Below, piece after piece: positions 7,842 through 17,209 of a stretch of 37,777 nt of DNA. The stretch comes from Muribaculaceae bacterium (GTDB lineage: Bacteria > Bacteroidota > Bacteroidia > Bacteroidales > Muribaculaceae). How positions within the stretch are numbered: position 1 is the first letter of the stretch; the number at the start of each line of letters is the position of its first letter. Made by a program: the position numbers and the translations under genes. The notes beneath the pieces are model-generated. The model saw nothing but the letters and a program-made list of their open reading frames with translations, had not been told where the DNA came from and did not search any database. The stretch covers positions 1 to 37,777 of the forward strand of contig JAFLTX010000014.1 of NCBI GenBank assembly GCA_022509145.1, written 5' to 3'.

Positions 7842-10598
7842 CTACTTTCTCATCCGCTCTCGCAAGGCGGAGGGCGTTTCGGAATAGACCTCACGATAGC
7901 ACTTGCTGAAGTATGCCGGCGTTGAGAATCCCACCTCGTAAGCAATCTCGCTTATGGTCTTGTCGGAAGTGAGCAGAAGGTCTCGGGCTCTTTTCAGCCG
8001 CAAGTCGCGCAGAAGCTCTACGGGAGAAAGATTGGTGAGGGCTTTGATCTTGCGATAAAACTGCGAGCGGCCCATCCCCATCTTCTCAGCCAGGGTGTCC
8101 ACACTCAGATCGATGTTCCCCATCTCCTGATTTACAATCTCCACAAACCGGTTATAGAACTCATTTTCTATATCCTTGCGTTTTGCGGCGCCCTCAGACG
8201 ATGCATCCGCCTTCAACGAGGCCGGCGCTTTGCTTCCCAATACTTCCTTGATTCGCTGTCTGTTGGCGATGAGCGAGCCCAAACGCGCTTTCAAGACATC
8301 GCTGTTGAACGGCTTCGACATATAGCCGTCGGCTCCGCTCTCGTAGCTCTCCACGCGTTGCTCGTCGAGCGAGCAGGCTGTGAGCATCAAAACCGGGATA
8401 TGAGATGTGGATATTTCCGACTTGATCGCCGCACAGGTCTCCATACCGTCGATGCCGGGCATCATTACGTCGCATACTATCACGTCGGGCACATATTTGG
8501 TGGCCATTTTTATACCCTCCTTGCCGTCGGGAGCCGAGATTACATAGTATTCATCCTTGAGAAGCTGTTTTATCATCAGGCGCATGTCTTCATTGTCGTC
8601 TATCACCAGAAGGATGGGCTTCTCGTTCTCTTTATCGTCTTTTTCCAGAGCAGGCGCCGGGGTGTCGCTCTCGGCGTCATGAATAAGGCCGGTCCAATAT
8701 TTCACATTGTCGGAGGAGAGTTTCATGGTAGACTCCGAGGCCTTGTTCTCAACATGCTTCACGGGTATAAGCACTATGAATTCGGAGCCTACATCTTCTC
8801 GGCTTTCCACTTTGATATTCCCTCCGTGGAGCTCCACAAAAGCTTTCGAAAGACTCAGACCGATTCCGGAGCCCTCGGGCCGCACCTTGTCTACCTGGTA
8901 GAAACGCGAGAAGATATGCTTCAGGTTTTCAGCGGAGATGCCGCGACCTTTATCTTTCACCGTTATCTGCAGGAATCCGTCGGCAATCGTCATTCCGAAC
9001 GAAATGGCCCCTTTCACGGGTGTGAATTTGAATGCGTTTGAGAGGATATTGAAGATCACCCGCTCGATCTTGTCTACGTCGAAGGCCGTGGTAAACCCTT
9101 CAGGCAGAGTGAAGTCTGTGGTGAAGGCTATATGCTTTCTGGCGGCAAGCGGCATGAAAGCCTCCGCCCAGTCGGTGGCAAGTCGGGCTGGGTCAACCTC
9201 CTCTAAATTAAGGTCGAGCTTGTCGTTGTCGTATTTGCGGAAGTCGAGAATCTGATTGATCAGCCGGCGAAGGATATTCACGTTCTTTTGAGCAATGCGC
9301 ATGAGCACCTTTTGGTCTGGCGTCAGGTTCGGAGCCTTGGCTACCTGTTCCACCGGGTCGGCAATAAGGGTGAGTGGTGTGCGCAGATCGTGGCTGACGT
9401 TTGTGAAAAACACGAGTTTCGACTGTGTGGCGGCGGCGAGCTGGCTGTTGAGTTCTTTTTCAAGATCGCGTTGCTCCTCGAGCATCCGGTTTTTCTCCAG
9501 AAGCTCGTTCTTGTGGCGCCGGTGTTGCCAGAAGGCTTTCAAGACGAGGAAGAGCACCACGCAGACCAGCACAAGGATGGCGATAGAGGCGTAGAGAATG
9601 GCCGTCTGAGAGTTGTGTTGGTTCCAATAGCTGTCTACCTGCTTCTTCAGTTCCATCATTCGGCCGTTCTCTTCGTTCAACTGTTCGTGCTGCTTTATAA
9701 GAAGGTCTACGTTGGACGAGTCTACAGCCGCTGAAGCGGGGGTGAGAAGTGTGTGCTCGTAAGGCTCCCCTTTCAGTATGGCCATGGCCGTTCTCACAAG
9801 CTTCCCTCCCTCGGTAGGATAGATAAAAGTGGCGTCGATCTTACCCTCGGCTACTGCCTTCATCCCTATATTGGGGGCGGCGTCTACACCTATTATGTGG
9901 GGATGTAAGCCCCTTCGAGCGGCCACTTCTGCAGCCCCGAGGGCCATGCGGTCGTTATGGGCATAAATAAGGTCTACGTCGGGATATATGCTCAAGAGGG
10001 AGTCGGTGATGCGTTCGGCGTCGTCAAAATTCCAGTTTGCCGATACAGCGGCCAATCTTTCGATCTTCACGGGCAGAGTGTCGAGCGTAAGCTGAAATCC
10101 CCTACCCCTCTCGCGGGCCGGCGTCGAGCCGGAAAGACCTGTGAGCTCGATCATCGTTCCCCCCTCGGGAAGGATTTTGGCCGCATAGAGGGCTGCATGA
10201 CTGCCGATTGCGGCGTTGTCGGCCCCGTGAAAAGCAGTATAAGAATCTCCGTTTACACTGCGGTCGAAGATAAGCACAGGTATCCCCTTCTCATACGCCT
10301 CGCTGAGCACCGGAGTCAGAGCATCGGCCTCGTTCGGAGCGGCGATGATGATGTCGAAATCATTATCGATGAAATATCTGATGTCGGCAATCTGCTTCTC
10401 ATTACTGTCGTCGGCCGAGCGGATTTCGACGCTTGCCTCAGGGAAAAACATTATCTCCTGGTTTATCTCTTCGTTCATCAGATGCCTCCAGTCGTCTTCA
10501 CTGCATTGAGACACACCGATACGAAAATTTTTCTGATGCCTGCCGCATCCGACAAGGATAAAACTAACGAGGATAATGAGAAGAATGCGAGTTTTCAT
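7842..10598 (-). CDS. Hybrid two-component system sensor/regulator (fructose-type)
   Basis: All steps of signalling are in one 918-residue chain. The N-terminus is a signal/anchor sequence that ends in a lipobox-like LVGC (Cys18). Residues 25-295 are a periplasmic sugar-binding fold (IGVSQCSEDDWR, later YAHNDRMALGA and IGVDA). A helix spans the membrane at about 333-356. A coiled linker leads to the histidine kinase with His403 in VSHDLRTPLT, the N box at 517-525 and G boxes DKGRGIS and GSGIGLSLS. The receiver has Asp710 in VCDVMMPG and Lys762. An AraC-type DNA-binding domain closes the protein (about 815-918). Its sensor type matches the fructose-binding regulator of the B. thetaiotaomicron levan locus. 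It is transcribed divergently from susC, which it presumably activates. Confidence 0.95.
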   Translation of the reverse strand: MKTRILLIILVSFILVGCGRHQKNFRIGVSQCSEDDWRHLMNEEINQEIMFFPEASVEIRSADDSNEKQIADIRYFIDNDFDIIIAAPNEADALTPVLSEAYEKGIPVLIFDRSVNGDSYTAFHGADNAAIGSHAALYAAKILPEGGTMIELTGLSGSTPARERGRGFQLTLDTLPVKIERLAAVSANWNFDDAERITDSLLSIYPDVDLIYAHNDRMALGAAEVAARRGLHPHIIGVDAAPNIGMKAVAEGKIDATFIYPTEGGKLVRTAMAILKGEPYEHTLLTPASAAVDSSNVDLLIKQHEQLNEENGRMMELKKQVDSYWNQHNSQTAILYASIAILVLVCVVLFLVLKAFWQHRRHKNELLEKNRMLEEQRDLEKELNSQLAAATQSKLVFFTNVSHDLRTPLTLIADPVEQVAKAPNLTPDQKVLMRIAQKNVNILRRLINQILDFRKYDNDKLDLNLEEVDPARLATDWAEAFMPLAARKHIAFTTDFTLPEGFTTAFDVDKIERVIFNILSNAFKFTPVKGAISFGMTIADGFLQITVKDKGRGISAENLKHIFSRFYQVDKVRPEGSGIGLSLSKAFVELHGGNIKVESREDVGSEFIVLIPVKHVENKASESTMKLSSDNVKYWTGLIHDAESDTPAPALEKDDKENEKPILLVIDDNEDMRLMIKQLLKDEYYVISAPDGKEGIKMATKYVPDVIVCDVMMPGIDGMETCAAIKSEISTSHIPVLMLTACSLDEQRVESYESGADGYMSKPFNSDVLKARLGSLIANRQRIKEVLGSKAPASLKADASSEGAAKRKDIENEFYNRFVEIVNQEMGNIDLSVDTLAEKMGMGRSQFYRKIKALTNLSPVELLRDLRLKRARDLLLTSDKTISEIAYEVGFSTPAYFSKCYREVYSETPSALRERMRK

Positions 10599-10619
10599 GT
10601 TAGGTTATAAATAGTTACG

Positions 10620-10627
10620 CAAATATA
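10620..10627 (-). promoter_or_regulatory. Probable -7 box of the sensor gene
   Basis: The minus strand reads TATATTTG, matching TAnnTTTG, 22 bases before the sensor ATG. No good -33 element is visible at the usual distance, so the site is only moderately supported. Confidence 0.45.
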
Positions 10628-10669
10628 TAAAATTTTTAATTACCACACCCCCACTCTTGATGAAAGTGA

Positions 10670-10707
10670 TATTATTTTTTGTGCAAAATATATTACTTTT
10701 TCGTCAA
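10670..10707 (+). promoter_or_regulatory. Candidate regulator-binding direct repeat upstream of susC
   Basis: TATTATTTTTTGTGCAA (10670-10686) and TATTACTTTTTCGTCAA (10691-10707) agree at 13 of 17 positions and start 21 bases apart, two helical turns. Tandem sites on one face of the DNA are the usual target of dimeric AraC-type regulators such as the adjacent hybrid sensor. That this is its operator is inference. Confidence 0.5.
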
Positions 10708-10764
10708 CGCCCGAAAATCATAACATTTGCAGATTTTTTTATACTCATAATTTTATATGTGGTC

Positions 10765-10772
10765 TAAATTTG
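10765..10772 (+). promoter_or_regulatory. Probable -7 box of the susC operon
   Basis: TAAATTTG matches TAnnTTTG. It would start transcription near 10779, about 30 bases before the ATG at 10811. No -33 TTTG lies at the right distance, consistent with an activator-dependent promoter. If right, the in-frame ATG at 10757 is not in the message. Confidence 0.5.
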
Positions 10773-10810
10773 CCGGCAAGTTCAATACCAACCACAAAGC
10801 TATACACAAC

Positions 10811-13800
10811 ATGAAAAAAATCCTACTTAGCGCTTTGTTGCTGGTTACCGCCGTTCTAGCGGTTTCCGCCCAGGAGATCACCGTTCAGGGCACAGTAATC
10901 GGCAAAAGCGACAACGAACCTCTCATCGGGGCTTCTGTAGTTTCCGAAGAGACCAAGAGAGGGGTTGCAACCGACCTGGACGGTAATTTCGAAATTACCG
11001 TGCCTGAAGGCTCGACCCTTATTTTCTCCTATATCGGCTACAACACGGTAAGACTGCCGGCCCAGCCCCTCATGAATGTCGTGCTCTCTGAAGACGAAGA
11101 GCTGCTCGACGAAGTGGTGGTTGTCGGCTATCAAGTTGTACGCAAGGCTGACCTTACCGGCGCCGTATCGGTTATGGACATGAAGGAGCCTCTGAGTGAA
11201 AACTCCGGCAACATCATGAGCTCCATGGCCGGCAAGATGCCGGGCGTCAACGTGATTCCCGATGCCGCTCCCGGCGGAACGGGCTCTATCCGTATCCGCG
11301 GTATGTCTACGGCCAACTCCTCCAACGATCCTCTATATATTATAGACGGAGTGCCTACCGACAATCTCAACAGCATCAACCCTGCCGACATCGAGACGAT
11401 GCAGGTGCTCAAGGATGCTGCCTCAGCCTCTATCTATGGTTCCCGCGCCGCTAACGGTGTAGTGATCATCACCACCAAATCCGGCAAGGGCGACCGCCTC
11501 AGCGTCAATATCAGCTATGCCGCATCGGCCCAGACCATAGCTCGCCGTTACAATATGCTCAACTCTTCCGACTGGGGCACAGCATATTGGATTGCAGCAG
11601 CCAACGCAAACGTAGGCATCGGCGAAAATATTGCAGCTCTCTACGGCTCAGGCGCCACTCCTCAGCTCCAGCCGTACGTAGACGGAAATCCCAACTTCCC
11701 CACTACGAACACCGACTGGCAGAAGCAGGTGTACCACACCGCATGGACCAACAACCTCACCGCATCGGTGAGCAGCAACTCCGAAAAGGCTTCGATGCTC
11801 TTCTCCGTAAACTACATCAACCAACAGGGTAACATCAAGGAGACATTCTACGAACGTTATTCAGCACGTCTCAACTCACGCTTCAACATCAGCAGATGGG
11901 TAGCCGTGGGTGAAAACCTCACAATCGCCCGCTGGTCAAACCGCGGTGTGGATGTAGCCGGCGACCGCGGAATTCCGTCTACAGCCCTGCTCCAGAACCC
12001 CGCGTTGCCCGTAAAGGGTCTCAACGGCGATTGGGCCAACCCGATGACTCTTCTCGGCTCTGACCTTGCCAATCCCGTACGCACGATTCATAACGCCGCC
12101 GACAACAACTTCTCTTCTTGGAGAATCCTCGGCAATGCTTACCTTGAAGTGTTCCCCGTGAAAGGCCTCACTCTGAAGTCCAACATCGGTATCGAGCACA
12201 GCCAGTACTACAACGTTACCCGCGTACGTCCCGTCAACGCCAACGACAAGGCAAGCGTAACCGGCGAATATGGTCAGGGCGACACCTGGACTTGGACAAA
12301 CACTGCCAACTACTCCAACATTTTCGCCGACAAACACCACGTAACCGCCCTCTTCGGTACGGAGGCAATCGGCTATACTTTCAAGGATCTCAACGGCAGC
12401 CGTCAGGGCTACGACATCTACTCTGAAGACTACATGCAGGTAGGAGCCGGCACAGGTCAGCAGAATTCAGGCGGCGGCAAGAGCCAATGGTCCGTATTCT
12501 CGATCTTCTTCAAGGCTGACTACAACTTCGAAGACCGCTACCTTGCTTCGTTCACCATCCGCCGCGACGAGAACTCCCGCTTCGCCAAGGGCCACCGCGC
12601 AGGCGTATTCCCCGCCTTCTCTCTGGCATGGCGTCCCACCATGGAGCCGTTCTTCCCCCGAAACGAAGTCCTTACCGACCTTAAGGTGCGCTATTCCTGG
12701 GGACAAAACGGTAACGCCAATATCCCCCCGCTCTACCCCGCTTACTCAAGCTATATCTACAACATCGGCAACGGTGCTTACGACATGAACGGCACAAACT
12801 CCCAGACCACACCGGGTATCACCCTCGATTCGACCGGCAACCCGAACCTCACCTGGGAAACCACTACTCAGAACAACATCGGTATCGACCTCCAGTTCCT
12901 TTACGGAGCCATCAACGTTACGGCCGACTACTATGTGAAGAACACCAAGAACATGCTCACCAACCCGCCGGCACTCGACGTTGCAGGTGAACACGCAACT
13001 ATCTGGCGCAACACCGGCGCTATGCGCAACCACGGTTGGGAAGTAAGTGTGGCTTATCGTTCACCGCAATACGGCGACTTCTCATGGAACGGCTCGTTCA
13101 ACATTTCACAGTATAAGAACAAGGTGGTGTCGCTCAACAACCGCGAGAAATTCATCGGCGGCGACATCCGTCTCATCCCGGGTCAGCCCATGGGCGTTTA
13201 CTACGGATATGTGTGCGACGGCATCTTCCAAAATGCAACCGAAGTAGCCAACCACGCCACTCAGGAAGGAGCGGCTCCGGGTCGACTCATGTACCGCGAC
13301 CTTAACGGCGACGGCGTGATCAACGACGAAGACCGCTGCATCATCGGTAACCCCAACCCGGCCGTATCGCTCGGTTTGAACCTCAACTTCAAATACAAAA
13401 ACTTCAGCCTCGACGCATTCTTCGCCGGCGACTTCAACTACGACATCATCAACCACACGAAGATGCTGCTTTACTCGATGGCTACAGGTCCGTCTGCCTC
13501 CTGCAACCGCGCATCCGACATCCTCAAGAGATCGTGGACTCCGGAGAACACAGGCGCCGACATCCCGGCTCTCTCGCTTACAGACAACAACAACGAGACC
13601 CGCTTCTCAACCTACTACGTTGAAAACGGCTCTTATATGAAGCTGAAATATCTGCGCCTCTCCTACGCTCTGCCGCAGAGCATCTGCAGCAAGTTCGCTT
13701 CCACAGGCCTCGACGTTTACTTCCAGGTGGAAAATGTGTTTACTATCACCAAGTATTCCGGCCTTGATCCCGAACTGCTTCCCGTTGATTTCGGCGGTAA

Positions 13801-13864
13801 AATAGACCAAGGTGCATATCCGCGTCCACGCACGTTCACAATCGGTCTTAACCTCGCGTTTTAA
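10811..13864 (+). CDS. SusC-like TonB-dependent fructan transporter
   Basis: This outer-membrane importer (1017 residues from the chosen start) carries fructan oligosaccharides into the periplasm using TonB energy. The chosen ATG gives a clean signal peptide (MKKILLSALL to VSA, then QEITVQG). The in-frame ATG 54 bases earlier would put 18 polar residues before it. Next come a carboxypeptidase-regulatory-like domain (about 23-95), a DEVVVVGY TonB-box region near 105, the plug (MSSMAGKMPGVNV, then IRIRGMSTANSSNDPLYIIDG), and a long beta-barrel ending in aromatic FTIGLNLAF, as expected for barrel assembly. It is the first gene of the plus-strand operon, divergent from the sensor, with susD 39 bases downstream. 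Confidence 0.96.
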   Translation: MKKILLSALLLVTAVLAVSAQEITVQGTVIGKSDNEPLIGASVVSEETKRGVATDLDGNFEITVPEGSTLIFSYIGYNTVRLPAQPLMNVVLSEDEELLDEVVVVGYQVVRKADLTGAVSVMDMKEPLSENSGNIMSSMAGKMPGVNVIPDAAPGGTGSIRIRGMSTANSSNDPLYIIDGVPTDNLNSINPADIETMQVLKDAASASIYGSRAANGVVIITTKSGKGDRLSVNISYAASAQTIARRYNMLNSSDWGTAYWIAAANANVGIGENIAALYGSGATPQLQPYVDGNPNFPTTNTDWQKQVYHTAWTNNLTASVSSNSEKASMLFSVNYINQQGNIKETFYERYSARLNSRFNISRWVAVGENLTIARWSNRGVDVAGDRGIPSTALLQNPALPVKGLNGDWANPMTLLGSDLANPVRTIHNAADNNFSSWRILGNAYLEVFPVKGLTLKSNIGIEHSQYYNVTRVRPVNANDKASVTGEYGQGDTWTWTNTANYSNIFADKHHVTALFGTEAIGYTFKDLNGSRQGYDIYSEDYMQVGAGTGQQNSGGGKSQWSVFSIFFKADYNFEDRYLASFTIRRDENSRFAKGHRAGVFPAFSLAWRPTMEPFFPRNEVLTDLKVRYSWGQNGNANIPPLYPAYSSYIYNIGNGAYDMNGTNSQTTPGITLDSTGNPNLTWETTTQNNIGIDLQFLYGAINVTADYYVKNTKNMLTNPPALDVAGEHATIWRNTGAMRNHGWEVSVAYRSPQYGDFSWNGSFNISQYKNKVVSLNNREKFIGGDIRLIPGQPMGVYYGYVCDGIFQNATEVANHATQEGAAPGRLMYRDLNGDGVINDEDRCIIGNPNPAVSLGLNLNFKYKNFSLDAFFAGDFNYDIINHTKMLLYSMATGPSASCNRASDILKRSWTPENTGADIPALSLTDNNNETRFSTYYVENGSYMKLKYLRLSYALPQSICSKFASTGLDVYFQVENVFTITKYSGLDPELLPVDFGGKIDQGAYPRPRTFTIGLNLAF

Positions 13865-13903
13865 TTAGTAATCATTAATTGATCGCCTTAAAAAGAAAAC
13901 ACA

Positions 13904-15580
13904 ATGAAAACTTTAAAGAATATCATAAAGAGCGCACTCTGCATCTCGGCCGTGGCAGCAATGGGAATGGGAGCCACCTCCTGCTCCGACATGCTCGACA
14001 CCACGCCCCAGGGTGTGATCTCTGAAAACGAGGTTGGTCCAGAACAGGCCGAGCAGCTTCTGACTGCGGCTTATGCCACCCTCATCTGCCACTATTTCGG
14101 CAACAACGAGTCGTTCGCCGGCCCTATCAACAACTGGGTATTCGACGTTCGTTCTGACGACGCCCTCAAAGGCGGGGAAACCCTCGGTATGGAAGGATAC
14201 ATCAACCAGCTGGAGATGGGTATCGTGATGTCTGACAACCCGGTGGGCGCTTTCAAATGGCGCAACAATTATTTCTCAATCTCGCGCTGCAACACGGCCA
14301 TCCGCGCTATCAAGGCATCTCCTACAATCCAGGGCGACCTCAAGGAATCGATGGTGGCTGAAATGAAGACCTTGCGCGCATACTACTACTTCGATATGTA
14401 TCGCATCTTTGAGAAATTCCCCTACTTCGACGAGACAGTGGAAGATCCGAGCAGCGTAAGCGCAAATGAGTATACCAAAGATCAGATCGTGGAATTCATC
14501 AAGCAAGATCTTCGCGACGCTTACGATGTGCTTCCCGAAACCCAGGAACAGGTGGCCCGCTTCAACAAATATGTTGCAGCCGCTATCCTGGCAAAGGTCG
14601 ACCTCTTCACCTCTTCGTGGGAAGAAGCTGCAAAATACAGCCAATACGTGATAGCATCCGGCAAGTACGGTCTCTTCCCCAACTTCCTCGACATCTCCAA
14701 ACCGGAGTTCAACAACCAGCAGGAATCAGTGTTTGCTGTACAATTTTCCTCTGCCAACTCGCCTGATCAGTTCAACTTCTCCAACACTCTGAACTGCACC
14801 GTGAGCGAAGGAAACCTTTACGGCAACGGCGACGACTTCTATCTCGGAAGCCAGAACCTCGTTGACGCTTTCCGCACCGATGTCTCCGGTCTCCCCTATC
14901 TTGACGGAGGCGACAGCGACGACCATATCCTTTCCGCCGAATATGCCGGCAACATCGATCCGCGTCTCGACTTCACTCTGGGCCGCATCGGGATGCCCTG
15001 GCGCTCATATCCTTACAACGAAAACTGGTGTCGTGCCCTCAACCTCTACGGCCAGTATTCCGGAAAGAAACCTTATCCCTCTCCCGACAATCCGGAAGTG
15101 ACAGTAGGTATCGTGCCCTGGGGTGCTTCTTCTCTCAACTACATGATTATCCGTTATGCCGACGTGCTGCTCATGCGTGCAGAAGCCCTTATCGAGATGG
15201 GCGAAAACCTTGAGGAAGCCCGTCAGCTGATCAACCAGGTGAGAAGCCGCGCAGCCAAATCGATTGATCCCGCTTACGAACCCGTGGATATCGACCCGAC
15301 GATAGCTCACTACGCCATCACTGAATATCCCGCCACCGGCTGGAGCCAGGATTACGCCCGCAAGGCTCTCCGCATGGAGCGTCGCCTTGAACTCGCCATG
15401 GAGGGTCACCGCTGGTTCGACCTCGTGCGTTGGGGTGAGGCTGTGAATGTGATGACAAACTACTATCAGAGTGAAGTTCAGTTCCACGATTACTATAAGG
15501 GTGCAAGCCTCAAGAGCTCCGACCTCTATCTGCCCGTGCCTCTCGAGCAGGCCCAGAATGCAGGCGACCTCTACAACTAA
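13904..15580 (+). CDS. SusD-like fructan-binding surface lipoprotein
   Basis: The 558-residue protein has a lipoprotein signal ending in ATSC with Cys27 as the lipidated residue, then acidic and polar residues that favour surface export (CSDMLDTTPQG). The helical TPR-type SusD fold is visible, including KTLRAYYYFDMYRIFEKFPYF near residues 150-170 and the conserved late block DYARKALRMERRLELAMEGHRWFDLVRWG (about residues 485-513). It forms the lid over the SusC barrel and binds the glycan. Spacing after susC is 39 bases and before the next gene 41, so all are co-transcribed. Confidence 0.96.
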   Translation: MKTLKNIIKSALCISAVAAMGMGATSCSDMLDTTPQGVISENEVGPEQAEQLLTAAYATLICHYFGNNESFAGPINNWVFDVRSDDALKGGETLGMEGYINQLEMGIVMSDNPVGAFKWRNNYFSISRCNTAIRAIKASPTIQGDLKESMVAEMKTLRAYYYFDMYRIFEKFPYFDETVEDPSSVSANEYTKDQIVEFIKQDLRDAYDVLPETQEQVARFNKYVAAAILAKVDLFTSSWEEAAKYSQYVIASGKYGLFPNFLDISKPEFNNQQESVFAVQFSSANSPDQFNFSNTLNCTVSEGNLYGNGDDFYLGSQNLVDAFRTDVSGLPYLDGGDSDDHILSAEYAGNIDPRLDFTLGRIGMPWRSYPYNENWCRALNLYGQYSGKKPYPSPDNPEVTVGIVPWGASSLNYMIIRYADVLLMRAEALIEMGENLEEARQLINQVRSRAAKSIDPAYEPVDIDPTIAHYAITEYPATGWSQDYARKALRMERRLELAMEGHRWFDLVRWGEAVNVMTNYYQSEVQFHDYYKGASLKSSDLYLPVPLEQAQNAGDLYN

Positions 15581-15621
15581 TGCATTAATCTCACTGCATA
15601 ATTCATAAAAAATACGACGAT

Positions 15622-17109
15622 ATGAAAAAGATAAAATATTTATGGTATGCAACGGTGATGGCCCTCATAGGCATCATGATGCCGGCCTGTAATACAGTCG
15701 ACATTGAGGGTGAGCCTGAACTCCCCAACCTGCCGAGAGTTTCCAATCTGGCAGCTGCGGCCGATGGCTTTGACCTCGTGCTCTCATGGACATTGCCCAC
15801 GACAAACCTCACGATTTCAGGCCTTACCGTTTCCCTCATCAACGACGAGACAGGACAGGCCCTCCGCACCTGGGACCTCGAGCCTACTACCACCAGCTTT
15901 GCCGTAGTGGGCGCCCCCATGGGCGTGGAAAGAGGCTACACCGTAAAGGTGAAATATGCCGACGGTTATTCATCCACCGGCGAGACCATCTTCGCCACCC
16001 TCCCCGAAATGGAGCTCTCACCCGTAACCAATCTCACTGCAAGTGTTGAGCGCCGCGCTGTGACTCTCTCCTGGACGCTCCCGCAAATGGACGGTGTGAC
16101 CGGTATCCATATCTTCCGTTCCGACGACCCCGACGGCGGCGTTACTCTCAACGAGCCTGTGGAATCGTTCGTGATGAAGAGCCAGCCGATGGACGAAGAG
16201 CTTACTTACAACGTAGAGGCAGTCTACGCAGAAAACTACTTCGCACCGGCGGCAAGAGTGGAAGCCACTGTGCCTTACGTGGCCACTCAGGCAGGCTTCC
16301 TGCTCTTCGAAGGCTCGTTCGGTGCCCTCACCGACGACGATGAAATAGCCGCCGCCACATGGTTTGCCCAGCAGCCCGACGCCACTTTCGTGACACTCGA
16401 CGATCTCGCTACTCTTGATCCCGACGAAGTATCCGTGCTCTGGATTATGGTAGACCGCATGGGCCTCGAGGCCGGCTGGCAGAATCTGCCCGCTCCCCTC
16501 GTAAGCGAGAGCACCATCGCCGCCCTCAAGGCATACACTGCCGCCGGCGGTGCCCTCTACCTCTCCAACATGGCCACTCAGCTCACCGCCCCGATCGGTA
16601 TCGTGCCGATGGAAATGGCCCCCAACTCCTTCGCATCAGGCGCAGGAGGCCCGGGCGAGGACGTATGGACAATCAACCCGCACCTCGGCTGGGACTTCCA
16701 GGGCTCCGACATCTACTACGACCGCGCCGAGCATGCCCTTTATCAAGGGATAGTGATGGAAGACCCGAACGGATATGGCTACGGCAGCATTCCTTTGATT
16801 GGCCCCGGACAGCGTGAAGACCACAACTGCTTATGGGATCTCAACGTGGATCCTCCCTTCGGAAAAGGCAACCAGCCCGACGTAATCAGAAACTTCGAGG
16901 TTACAACCAACTGTATGGTGATGGCTACCTGGGGACACGTACGCGACCACTGTGTTGCCGGCCTCGTGATCTTCATGGAGAATATGGAACATGGTCGCTG
17001 CATCGCCAACGGTTTCGCAGCCTACGAGTGGAACCAGAACTCCGGCCCCAACCCCTACCAGGGCAATGTGGAGAAACTCACCTCAAACATCATCAATTAT
17101 CTGAAATAA
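15622..17109 (+). CDS. Surface glycan-binding lipoprotein (DUF4960-type)
   Basis: The 495-residue lipoprotein has a signal ending in MPAC (Cys23). Two fibronectin-III-like repeats follow: one begins LPRVSNLAAAADGFDLVLSW at about residue 36, and a second begins SPVTNLTASVERRAVTLSW near 132. Both share the pattern V-x-N-L-(x)n-L-S-W. From about residue 210 there is a globular domain resembling DUF4960, found in the levan-binding surface protein that follows susD in the B. thetaiotaomicron levan locus. The expected role is to hold fructan at the cell surface; no catalytic motif is seen. It is third in the operon; the intergenic hairpin after it may lower expression of the enzyme behind it. Confidence 0.85.
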   Translation: MKKIKYLWYATVMALIGIMMPACNTVDIEGEPELPNLPRVSNLAAAADGFDLVLSWTLPTTNLTISGLTVSLINDETGQALRTWDLEPTTTSFAVVGAPMGVERGYTVKVKYADGYSSTGETIFATLPEMELSPVTNLTASVERRAVTLSWTLPQMDGVTGIHIFRSDDPDGGVTLNEPVESFVMKSQPMDEELTYNVEAVYAENYFAPAARVEATVPYVATQAGFLLFEGSFGALTDDDEIAAATWFAQQPDATFVTLDDLATLDPDEVSVLWIMVDRMGLEAGWQNLPAPLVSESTIAALKAYTAAGGALYLSNMATQLTAPIGIVPMEMAPNSFASGAGGPGEDVWTINPHLGWDFQGSDIYYDRAEHALYQGIVMEDPNGYGYGSIPLIGPGQREDHNCLWDLNVDPPFGKGNQPDVIRNFEVTTNCMVMATWGHVRDHCVAGLVIFMENMEHGRCIANGFAAYEWNQNSGPNPYQGNVEKLTSNIINYLK

Positions 17110-17129
17110 CAGGTAAAGAATCTTGATAC

Positions 17130-17192
17130 AACAGGGTTTCAGCAGGCCCATGGCATAAAAATTGCACAGACCGGCTTGAAACCCTGTTTCTT
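17130..17192 (+). terminator. Internal hairpin in the fructan operon
   Basis: AACAGGGTTTCA at 17130-17141 pairs perfectly (12 bp) with TGAAACCCTGTT at 17177-17188, followed by TCTTTT. It lies between the binding-protein stop and the next ATG at 17210. As only about 20 bases separate it from that ATG and hold no promoter, readthrough is needed, so it may be a partial terminator or an RNA-stability element. Confidence 0.7.
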
Positions 17193-17209
17193 TTAAAAAT
17201 ACTTTTGGA

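Noticed and set aside
10757..10810. Upstream start of susC at 10757
   Set aside because: It would place 18 polar residues before the signal peptide and overlaps the predicted -7 box.
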